A DNA stretch of 64,000 nucleotides from Dechloromonas sp. (lineage in GTDB: Bacteria; Pseudomonadota; Gammaproteobacteria; Burkholderiales; Rhodocyclaceae). The stretch covers positions 109,044-173,043 of the forward strand of contig JAABQV010000006.1 of NCBI GenBank assembly GCA_011391255.1, written 5' to 3'. The position numbers and the translations under genes are program-made. Below the pieces are notes generated by a model. The model was given only the letters and a program-made list of their open reading frames with translations. It had not been told where the DNA came from and did no database searches. The first letter of the stretch is position 1. Each line of letters starts with the position of its first letter. This document shows positions 55,990 to 64,000 of the stretch, in pieces.

Positions 55990-57879
55990 AACAACCTGGG
56001 ACCCCAGCTCAACCACGCGGTTGCTGGGAATCTTGAAGAATGCGGTGGCCGAACCGGCGTTGCGGAACATCGCAACAAAAAGCTTTTCGCGCCAGAAGGC
56101 CATCTCGGAATTGAGTCTGGGAATCAACGTTTCCCGACCAATAAAATAGGATGTCTCGAGGGCATTGAACTCCAGTCCACCATTGACGCAAAGATCAAGC
56201 GCAGCGGGAATGTCGGGATCATCCTTGAAACCGTAATAAACAATCACACTCCAGAAATTTTCGCGTAGCGGGCTCACTTCGACACGATCAATTGCCGACA
56301 CATAAGGGACATCGAAGAACTTCACCGAAACCAATACCACCCGCTCGTGCAAGACCTTGTTATGCATCAGGTTGTGCAACATGGCATGCGGCACACCCGT
56401 CGGGTCAGAATTAAGAAACACCGCCGTCCCGCCGACGCGCGTCGGCATTGACATCGACAGCGATTCAAGAAACATCGACAGTTCGAGGCGCTCGCCCTTG
56501 ACTCGCTCGGCGAGCAACTGCCGGCCGCGCTTCCAGGTCGTCATCAAAACAAAGGTGCCCATCCCGGCGACCAGTGGGAACCAGCCGCCATCGGGGATTT
56601 TCAGGATATTGGCGGCGAGGAAGATCAGTTCGACAACCAGGAAGCAACTGAAAAGCGCAATCGCCCGCCACCAGCCCCATTTCCAGGTGCGGGCAATAAC
56701 GACGGTAGCGAGAATCGAGGTAATCACCATGTCCCCGGTCACCGCGATACCATAGGCAGCGGCCAGATTATTCGAAGACCTGAAGCCAAGAACGAGGATC
56801 ATCACGGCAATCGCCAGCCCCCAGTTCACCGCCGGCAAATAAATTTGGCCGGCTTCCTTGTCGGAAGTGTGCTGAACCTCCATACGCGGCACAAAACCGA
56901 GCTGCATGGCTTGCCGGGTCACCGAAAAGGCACCGGAAATTACCGCTTGCGATGCGATCACTGTCGCCAAGGTCGCCAGGCCGACCAGCGGATACAAAGC
57001 CCATTCGGGTGCCGACAGGAAGAATGGATTTTGGGCGGCTTCCGGATCAGCCAGAATCAACGCACCCTGACCAAAATAATTGAGCACCAGCGCTGGCAAG
57101 ACAAAGGCAAACCAGGCACGCGAGATCGGCTTGCGGCCGAAATGCCCCATGTCGGCATAGAGCGCCTCGGCACCGGTCACCGCCAGCACCACATTGCCCA
57201 TCGCCATCAGCGCAGTGGCCTTATTGGCCAGCAAAAACTCGATGCCGTAAAGCGGGTTGAGCGCCTGAAAAATAGCTGGGTGGGCGACCACATTGTGCAG
57301 ACCAAGCACCGCCAGAACACTAAACCAGAGCAACATCACCGGCCCAAAGGCCTTGCCGACGACTGCTGTTCCCTGACGCTGGACATAGAAAAGCGCAAAC
57401 AGCACGAGCAGCGTGATTGGAATAACGAAAGGCTTGAGCACTGGCGTCGCGATTTCCAGTCCCTCGACCGCCGAAAGCACCGAAATTGCCGGTGTCACCA
57501 TACCGTCGCCGTAGAACATGGCAGCGCCCAGGACGCCGACAATCATGATCAGTTTGGTCTGGCGCGGCTTGTTCTGCGCATCGCGCAAGGCCAGCGCAAT
57601 CAGCGCCATGATGCCGCCCTCGCCACGGTTGTCGGCGCGCATGATGAACATCACGTACTTGATCGAAACAATGATGATCAGCGCCCAGAAAAACAGCGAG
57701 AGGCTGCCGAAAATATTGGCTTCAGTCACCGGAATCGGATGATTACCGGCAAATACCTCTTTCACCGCATAAAGCGGGCTGGTGCCAATGTCGCCATAAA
57801 CGACACCGAGCGCCGCGAGCGCCATGACGGCCAGTCGCTTGCCGGTCAGCTCCGGCGAATTTTGTTGCGAAGCCGTCAC
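55984..57879 (-). CDS. kup: Kup family potassium transporter
   Basis: ALGVVYGDIGTSPLYAVKEVF...ADNRGEGGIMALIALA...YGDGMVTPAISVLSAVEGLE. Confidence 0.96.
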   Translation of the reverse strand: MTASQQNSPELTGKRLAVMALAALGVVYGDIGTSPLYAVKEVFAGNHPIPVTEANIFGSLSLFFWALIIIVSIKYVMFIMRADNRGEGGIMALIALALRDAQNKPRQTKLIMIVGVLGAAMFYGDGMVTPAISVLSAVEGLEIATPVLKPFVIPITLLVLFALFYVQRQGTAVVGKAFGPVMLLWFSVLAVLGLHNVVAHPAIFQALNPLYGIEFLLANKATALMAMGNVVLAVTGAEALYADMGHFGRKPISRAWFAFVLPALVLNYFGQGALILADPEAAQNPFFLSAPEWALYPLVGLATLATVIASQAVISGAFSVTRQAMQLGFVPRMEVQHTSDKEAGQIYLPAVNWGLAIAVMILVLGFRSSNNLAAAYGIAVTGDMVITSILATVVIARTWKWGWWRAIALFSCFLVVELIFLAANILKIPDGGWFPLVAGMGTFVLMTTWKRGRQLLAERVKGERLELSMFLESLSMSMPTRVGGTAVFLNSDPTGVPHAMLHNLMHNKVLHERVVLVSVKFFDVPYVSAIDRVEVSPLRENFWSVIVYYGFKDDPDIPAALDLCVNGGLEFNALETSYFIGRETLIPRLNSEMAFWREKLFVAMFRNAGSATAFFKIPSNRVVELGSQVVL

Positions 57880-57885
57880 TTTTGC

Positions 57886-58734
57886 TTAGGTGCCTAGCGC
57901 CGCCTTAAGCGAATGGACTTCTTCTTCTGACTCATCAATGATCTCGGCAAGCATCTCGGGATCAAAAATGGTCTCCAGCATCGAAGTGTCGACGCCGGCA
58001 TCAAATTCAGGATCACGCCAACTCGCTGCGCGATTGGCAATTTTGTTGGCCACGTAAAGCACGTCCGGCAAAGTTTTGATGTCCTTGATCTCGCGGTCGG
58101 TCTCGTGTTCCTGAACGGCGACCAGCACCGATTCCGGCAGACCAAGCGCCGAGAGCAGGGCGTGACCGATGTTGTCGTGCCAGCCAACCAGTAAATCGTA
58201 AAGCGCAGCCTTGTCGGCGATCATTTCCGGGAAGCCGGCCGCGCGCGACATCAGATAAAACACGCCAATGTCGTGCACCAGTCCGGCGAACATCGCTTCA
58301 TCACCATTGATTTTGGCCAGCCTTCTGGCCAGCACCCGGCACAAGGCCGCCACATGAGCGGTGTGCTCCCACAAACGCTGCGAGATGCCCTCGAAAGGTT
58401 GCATCTGCTTGGATTTGAGCAACTGCTCCATAGCGACAGCAAAAGACACTGTGCGCACCGCCTCCATGCCGACCCGCACAATCGCGCTCTTGACGTCGGC
58501 AACTTCACGCCCCGAGGGGTTGAGCGCGACCGAATTGGCCATGCGAATAATCTTGGCGCTCATCAAAGGCTCCGCGCCAACCAGCTTGGAGAGCTTCTCG
58601 ACGTTCAGATTCTCGTCCTTGAGTGCGGAGCGCACCTGAAACGTAATATCCAGAAAGGTCGGGAAGGAAATCTTGTCGCCCGACAAGTCACGAGCGATGT
58701 CTTCAAGAATTTTGAAAGTAATGGCGTTGGTCAT
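57886..58734 (-). CDS. HDOD domain protein
   Basis: LSKLVGAEPLMSAKIIRMANSVALNPSGREVADVKSAIVRVGMEAVRTVSFAVAMEQLL; HD-related domain. Confidence 0.9.
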   Translation of the reverse strand: MTNAITFKILEDIARDLSGDKISFPTFLDITFQVRSALKDENLNVEKLSKLVGAEPLMSAKIIRMANSVALNPSGREVADVKSAIVRVGMEAVRTVSFAVAMEQLLKSKQMQPFEGISQRLWEHTAHVAALCRVLARRLAKINGDEAMFAGLVHDIGVFYLMSRAAGFPEMIADKAALYDLLVGWHDNIGHALLSALGLPESVLVAVQEHETDREIKDIKTLPDVLYVANKIANRAASWRDPEFDAGVDTSMLETIFDPEMLAEIIDESEEEVHSLKAALGT

Positions 58735-58778
58735 GGCTGCGGTGCTTTAGCGTGAAAGTCGCGTAGCGGCTTCATTTT

Positions 58779-58820
58779 CCTCCCCTCACCCGCAAGCGGG
58801 AGAGAGGTCGGGGGAGAGGG
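58779..58820. repeat. intergenic C/G-rich imperfect palindromic repeat
   Basis: cctcccctcacccgcaagcgggagagaggtcgggggagaggg. Confidence 0.6.
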
Positions 58821-58853
58821 AAACGGCAGAGCATTTGCTCAAATCCATGCCCG

Positions 58854-59324
58854 TTAGAACGGGATGTCGTCGCCAAGATCATCAAATGAAGGCTTCGGCT
58901 TGTTTTTGGCCGGGGCCGGGGCGTAGTCGGTTGGCTCACTATCATAGCCACCGCCGCCACCCGATGATGAGGCCGGCGCGCCCATACCCTGACGGGAGCC
59001 GAGCATTTTCATTTCGTCACCCTTGATTTCGGTGGTGTATTTTTCCTGGCCGTCCTTGTCCGTCCATTTGCGCGTGCGCAGGCTGCCTTCAACATAAACC
59101 TGCGAGCCTTTTTTCAAATACTGACCGCAAATTTCAGCCAGCTTGCCAAAGAAAGAAATGCGCACCCATTCGGTTTGCTCTTTTTTCTCGCCAGTAGCCT
59201 TGTCTTTCCAGCTATCGGTACAGGCAATGCTGAAATTACAGATCGCATCGCCAGTAGCCGTGTAGCGCATTTCCGGGTCTCTACCCAAGTTGCCGATACC
59301 AATCCATTTATTGACTGAAGCCAT
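58854..59324 (-). CDS. ssb: single-stranded DNA-binding protein
   Basis: [56 protein letters not shown]...DDIPF acidic tail. Confidence 0.97.
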   Translation of the reverse strand: MASVNKWIGIGNLGRDPEMRYTATGDAICNFSIACTDSWKDKATGEKKEQTEWVRISFFGKLAEICGQYLKKGSQVYVEGSLRTRKWTDKDGQEKYTTEIKGDEMKMLGSRQGMGAPASSSGGGGGYDSEPTDYAPAPAKNKPKPSFDDLGDDIPF

Positions 59325-59337
59325 AGCCCGTTCTCCC

Positions 59338-60567
59338 CTAATCAGTATGTGTCGCAACCGGCGTGACGCGCCGCTGCGGGAAATTCATTGAGTTTGCAAC
59401 GACCAGCCAAACCAGAATCAATCCGGTGCAGGCGGCAAAAACAGCATTATCGCCGAAATTCTGGGCAATATACCCACCCGCTGTGCCTCCAATAAAGAGG
59501 CCCATCGCCTGCGTCGTGTTGTAAACACCGAGCGCAGCACCCTTGGCGGCGGGCGGCGCAGTGCGCGAAACCAGCGAGGGCAGCGTCGCTTCAAGCACAT
59601 TGAAAGCGACGAAAAAGAGCAGCAGCCAGAGCGCTAGCGCCCATATGTTTTCATGAAACATCAACAAGCCAGACTGGACTATCAATAACAGGCCGATCGC
59701 CATCAGGAAAATTGGTCGCATTTTGTCTTTGCGCTCGGCAGCGATAATCGCCGGCACCATGATCGCGAACGAGACCAACACCGCCGGCAGATAAACCTTC
59801 CAGTGCGCTGCTGCTTCGAGCCCGCCGAAATCAACCAGGGCATGGGGCAAGACGACGAACATCGCCATCTGGACAATATGCAGGACAAAAATCCCGACGT
59901 TGAGACGGAACAGGTCGGGATCGAGAATCACCCGGCGCAGCGGCAGCTTTTCATGGCCGTGCGGTGGCGGTGCCGGCGGCACTGCCTTGAGCAGCAAAAC
60001 AATCGCCATCAGGGCCAGAACGCCGGTCATGATGAACAGCCCACCCATGCCGATCCAGCCGTAAAGTATGGGGGCGCCGACCAGTGAAAGTGCGAAAACA
60101 AGACCGATCGACGAACCGATCATCGCCATCACTTTGGTGCGATGCTCTTCTCGCGTCAAATCAGCAGCGAGCGCAGTGACCGCCGCCGAAATTGCGCCGG
60201 CACCCTGCAGCACACGACCGATGATGATCCACGTCATATCAGGCGCCGCAGCGGCAACAAAGCTGCCCAGCGCATAGATCAACAGGCCAATGACGATGAC
60301 CAGCTTGCGTCCGAAAATATCTGAGGCAATGCCGAAGGGTATCTGGAAAATTGCTTGTGTTAGCCCGTAGGCGCCAAGAGCAAAGCCTACCAGCGCCAGA
60401 TTGTCGCCGCCGGGCAGGGTTTTGGCATAGACCGAAAAGACCGGCAGAATCAAAAACAGGCCGAGCATGCGCAGGGCAAAAATGGAAGCGAGCGAGGCGC
60501 CGGCGCGGCGCTCCTCGGGGCTCATGCGATCTGTGGGGATGGACATTTTGTTTTGGATTTGTTGCAA
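59338..60567 (-). CDS. MFS transporter
   Basis: [67 protein letters not shown]. Confidence 0.93.
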   Translation of the reverse strand: MQQIQNKMSIPTDRMSPEERRAGASLASIFALRMLGLFLILPVFSVYAKTLPGGDNLALVGFALGAYGLTQAIFQIPFGIASDIFGRKLVIVIGLLIYALGSFVAAAAPDMTWIIIGRVLQGAGAISAAVTALAADLTREEHRTKVMAMIGSSIGLVFALSLVGAPILYGWIGMGGLFIMTGVLALMAIVLLLKAVPPAPPPHGHEKLPLRRVILDPDLFRLNVGIFVLHIVQMAMFVVLPHALVDFGGLEAAAHWKVYLPAVLVSFAIMVPAIIAAERKDKMRPIFLMAIGLLLIVQSGLLMFHENIWALALWLLLFFVAFNVLEATLPSLVSRTAPPAAKGAALGVYNTTQAMGLFIGGTAGGYIAQNFGDNAVFAACTGLILVWLVVANSMNFPQRRVTPVATHTD

Positions 60568-60714
60568 CGCAGCGGGGAATGAATATTAGCAGGTTTGGAC
60601 GCAGCGCCATCTTGTTGCGGTCAACCGCCAAAATGCTCAAAAAATCCGCGTTCGGCGACATAGGCTTGTCATTAAGCCAGTGCTATGCTGAAGCCAATCA
60701 GCAAGGGGATCATC

Positions 60715-61593
60715 ATGAGTGCAAATATTGAAGAACGTCAGGCAAATTACTTATCCGGCTGGCTGGCGCTAATCGTCTGGGTCGCATTTTTTGGTGCGGC
60801 CCTGTGGCAGATCTTTGCCCCCAGCCTGTTGCACGGCCGCACGCCCGAGACAATCGGCGGCTTCCTCGCCCTGCCTGTTCTGATCTTTCTCGCCAAGGGC
60901 TTCATCATCCTTCCGCCCAACATCTCGGCAGTTTTCACCTTTTTTGGTCGTTACGCTGGCAGCCTGCGTGAAGACGGATTTTTCTGGGTCAACCCTTTCT
61001 ACCAGCGCCAGCGTCTTTCGCTGCGAGTGCACAACCTCAACACACCTACGCTCAAGGTCAATGACCGAGCCGGCAACCCGATTGACGTCGGCGCTGTCGT
61101 CGTCTGGCGAGTTTCCGACACCGCCCGCGCGGCTTTTGATGTCGAAGATTACGCCACCTACATCGTCATCCAGAGTGAATCAGCGATCCGGGCCGTCGCC
61201 AGCACGCGCTGGTACGACGGTGACGAACATGGCAACAACTCCCTGCGCGCCGATTTAGACAGCGTCGCCCGCGCCCTCGCCGACACCATCCAGGAGCACG
61301 TTTCGCTGGCCGGCCTCGAAATCATCGAAGCGCGCATTGCCCACCTTGCCTACGCTCAGGAAATCGCCAGCGCCATGCTGCGCCGCCAGCAAGCGACCGC
61401 CGTCGTCGCCGCTCGCACACAAATTGTTGAAGGCGCCGTCGGCATGGTTCGTCTGGCGATCGAACAACTCGAGCGCGAGGGCGTCGTCAAGCTCGGCGAA
61501 GCCGATCGCATCCATCTGGTTGGTAACCTTTTGACCGTACTGGTCTCGGACAGCGAGACGCATCCGGTCATTTCAGTGGACAAGGCGCATTAA
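60715..61593 (+). CDS. SPFH/band 7 domain protein
   Basis: Two N-terminal TMs; VFTFFGRYAGSLREDGFFWVNPFYQRQRLSLRVHNLNTPTLKVNDRAGNPIDVGAVVVWRVSDTARAAFDVEDY. Confidence 0.92.
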   Translation: MSANIEERQANYLSGWLALIVWVAFFGAALWQIFAPSLLHGRTPETIGGFLALPVLIFLAKGFIILPPNISAVFTFFGRYAGSLREDGFFWVNPFYQRQRLSLRVHNLNTPTLKVNDRAGNPIDVGAVVVWRVSDTARAAFDVEDYATYIVIQSESAIRAVASTRWYDGDEHGNNSLRADLDSVARALADTIQEHVSLAGLEIIEARIAHLAYAQEIASAMLRRQQATAVVAARTQIVEGAVGMVRLAIEQLEREGVVKLGEADRIHLVGNLLTVLVSDSETHPVISVDKAH

Positions 61594-61599
61594 AGCCAC

Positions 61600-63330
61600 T
61601 CAAGCGGGCAGAAAATGCGTCAGCACGGCACGGTCCCGCCCTTCGTTCTTGGCTCGGTAAAGGGCATCGTCGGCCTGTTTGATCATTTCGTCCAAACTTT
61701 CTGTCGCATCAGCGAGCACCCCACCAATGCTGTAGGTCAGGCTGACATCGACACCGTGACAATCCAGCCTGGCCTGACGAACGACCTGCAGCAAGTTTTC
61801 GGCAACTGCCTCCAGTTCGGCAAAGCTACCAAGATCGAACATGCCAACCAGAAATTCCTCGCCACCCCAACGCGCAACACCGTCGTAGGCCCTGACAGAG
61901 TCTTTCAAAACCCTCGCCACGCCGACCAGGGCAAGGTCACCAACGGCATGCCCCCAGGTGTCATTGACCCGCTTGAAGAGGTCGATATCGACAATCAGAA
62001 CCCCCATTTTCCCGCCGCTGCGCGCCAGCCGGTTGCGTTCGGCCTCCATGCGCACCAGGATGCCGCGACGATTCAGCAGGCCGGTCAGGAAATCAGTGTG
62101 CGCCATTTGCTCCAGCGTGGCCGTACGCTCCGCCACCTGCCGCTCGAGATCTTCGGTGTAGTTGGCGATGCGCTCGGACATGCTCTTGAAGGTGCGCGTC
62201 AAATGGCCGATTTCGTCAGGCGAGCTGTCGTTCAGCATAGGCCTTGAGTTCCCCTCTGCCAGCTTTTTAGCTGCCCCGTCGAGCCGCGCCAGTCGCCGTA
62301 TCACGCTGCGCTCAAGGATAACGGCCGCGCCCAGCAGAACCAGCCCGAGAGCGACGACGAGAAAAAGCGATGCGGCAGGCAATGCAGAGGAGGCGTTGAC
62401 TGCATCCGGCTGCGTCATGGTCAGGACAAACCACTGGATTTCCGGCACCCAGACCAATCCGGTCAGTTGCCGGCGCCCCTGAACCTGCAACTCCAGCGTT
62501 TGCACCTCGTGCTCACTAGCGATTAGTGAGGCCATGGCCCGGCGCAAGGCATCAGCTTCATGTGGCCGGTCGAGCAGGTCAAAGAGTGTGCTCTGCGATT
62601 CCTTGCCGGCTGCTTTGCGCACTGAAGCGAAGTCAATCACCGAAACATCCTGATGCGCCTGTATCGCACCATTGCGGTCGATCAGAATATTGGTCGCACC
62701 GCCCAGCTCGCTGCTCACCGCGCTGCGAATAAAGTCAGAGAGATCAACCCCACTGCCGGTGACCGCCACCGCCTTGCCTTGCTTATCACGCACCACCGTG
62801 TTGATCCACACCTTGGTCAACCCGAGATGGCGATCCGTATCGACATTCAGCTGGGTGTCCATGACCTTTTCCAGCGTCACGAAAAACCAGCCGTCCTTTT
62901 GCAGCAGGCGTTCCAGGGTGTAACGCGGCTGATCAAGCGCGTGGCCGCCCCGGTCATCGTTAAAGTAATAATTACCGGATGCAGCCAAGGCAAAGAAATA
63001 GCTGCGACTGCGGAAAAAGCTGCGGTAATCCTCAAGCTCGGCAATCGCCCGCTGCCGCTTCAGCGGATCGTCCTCGGCCGCCACCCAGTCACGCAACACC
63101 GGCGAACTGGCCATCTTCTGGGCCAGCGTCACCTCGCGGGTAACGATCCCGAGAATTTTGCTCTTCTCGTACAAAACATTGCGTTCGGCAAAGCGCTGGC
63201 CAAGGATAGTCAGCACCTCATCCGAGTACCAGACGAAAAATTGGTACCCGGCAGCACCTCCCAAAACAAAGATCGTGCCGAAGAGCAGCAGGAAGCGGGA
63301 ATGGAGATTGAGTTTCATCAATACTGTCAT
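61600..63330 (-). CDS. Cache-like sensor - HAMP - GGDEF diguanylate cyclase
   Basis: MKLNLHSRFLLLFGTIFVLGG N-terminal TM, HAMP-like segment, RWGGEEFLVGM active-site motif; upstream in-frame extension is repeat-derived and excluded. Confidence 0.9.
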   Translation of the reverse strand: MTVLMKLNLHSRFLLLFGTIFVLGGAAGYQFFVWYSDEVLTILGQRFAERNVLYEKSKILGIVTREVTLAQKMASSPVLRDWVAAEDDPLKRQRAIAELEDYRSFFRSRSYFFALAASGNYYFNDDRGGHALDQPRYTLERLLQKDGWFFVTLEKVMDTQLNVDTDRHLGLTKVWINTVVRDKQGKAVAVTGSGVDLSDFIRSAVSSELGGATNILIDRNGAIQAHQDVSVIDFASVRKAAGKESQSTLFDLLDRPHEADALRRAMASLIASEHEVQTLELQVQGRRQLTGLVWVPEIQWFVLTMTQPDAVNASSALPAASLFLVVALGLVLLGAAVILERSVIRRLARLDGAAKKLAEGNSRPMLNDSSPDEIGHLTRTFKSMSERIANYTEDLERQVAERTATLEQMAHTDFLTGLLNRRGILVRMEAERNRLARSGGKMGVLIVDIDLFKRVNDTWGHAVGDLALVGVARVLKDSVRAYDGVARWGGEEFLVGMFDLGSFAELEAVAENLLQVVRQARLDCHGVDVSLTYSIGGVLADATESLDEMIKQADDALYRAKNEGRDRAVLTHFLPA

Positions 63331-63366
63331 AGATGTTAAGTGTTTCGTTAAAACAGCTTTGAGTTT

Positions 63367-63427
63367 GTCATTCCCGCGAAGGCGGGAATCCAGTTTGCGT
63401 ATAGATTCCCGCCTTCGCGGGAATGAC
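63367..63427. repeat. inverted-repeat element (REP/MITE-like), second copy
   Basis: GTCATTCCCGCGAAGGCGGGAATC / GATTCCCGCCTTCGCGGGAATGAC, 24-bp perfect arms. Confidence 0.93.
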
Positions 63428-63556
63428 GGCTTTAAAAACAGTTTTGCGGTATTACTTAGCGAATTCATTCTAAGTGAAACTGTCTGAACAAATGCGCACA
63501 AGATCGCTTTGGCCGGGCGTTTTGGGTATTGCGCACTTAATCACCCTGGCACGTAA

Positions 63557-64000
63557 GTTTCAATCCACGCCCCTCGTCGCCGAGGGGCGATGCCATACCG
63601 CAGCAAGTTCGCTTTCTCTCCGAGCCGATGTTTCAATCCACGCCCCTCGTCGCCGAGGGGCGATGCCTGACACCCTGCTGGGCTATGGCATCACCGAGGC
63701 AGTTTCAATCCACGCCCCTCGTCGCCGAGGGGCGATGCAAGGCATCGCTGAAGATTGCCGCGCGTCTGATGTTTCAATCCACGCCCCTCGTCGCCGAGGG
63801 GCGATGCATGAGATATCGATGCGGGAGGCAGTGTGAACAAAGTTTCAATCCACGCCCCTCGTCGCCGAGGGGCGATGCTCGGAGCGCGGCGGCAAGCGGC
63901 TAGAAATTCAGGTTTCAATCCACGCCCCTCGTCGACGAGGGGCGATGCACGGGATTGGAGCCGACCGCACCCGCAACAGCCAGTTTCAATCCACGCCCCT
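63557..64000 (-). CRISPR. CRISPR array, 7 repeats visible (last truncated by window edge), 37-nt repeat, 32-36-nt spacers, type I-C-like repeat
   Basis: Repeat GTTTCAATCCACGCCCCTCGTCGCCGAGGGGCGATGC at 63557, 63630, 63702, 63771, 63842, 63912 (one SNP) and 63983 (partial); reverse complement ends GTGGATTGAAAC, suggesting minus-strand crRNA. Confidence 0.97.

Noticed and set aside
56845-57897. 350-aa + ORF antisense to kup
   Set aside because: kup is unambiguous; the antisense translation is rich in R/Q/H and has no domain.

Overview
The window looks like a betaproteobacterial chromosome segment, probably Rhodocyclales-like (inferred from gene content; no rRNA or tRNA was recognised to confirm it). 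Most of it is core metabolism. Notable blocks: (1) a minus-strand sulfur/c-type cytochrome module (~3.9-9.7 kb) with a cytochrome b subunit, a membrane-anchored octaheme OTR-family cytochrome, a triple-rhodanese protein, a monoheme cytochrome c, a DsrE-like protein and a TsuA/YeeE-type transporter, next to an rquA-like rhodoquinone biosynthesis gene. (2) An accessory segment (~25.0-28.1 kb) with two toxin-antitoxin modules, a 5' hemerythrin fragment and a truncated second copy of an SDR gene, which together form a ~345-bp imperfect direct repeat around the segment. (3) A ~10-gene minus-strand stress/lipid operon (gpx-folE2-amine oxidase-DUF1365-cfa-chalcone isomerase-like-MFS-DUF3833-SDR-NTF2-like, 46.4-54.5 kb) divergent from a MerR/B12-binding LitR/CarH-type regulator, with paired palindromic operator candidates. 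(4) A type I-C-like CRISPR array running off the right edge (63557-64000). Also present: a czcCBA-type RND efflux operon, thiS-thiG-trmB, rdgC, kup, ubiB, argS, ssb, sensor proteins and several inverted-repeat elements. All calls come from reading motifs; no database search was run.
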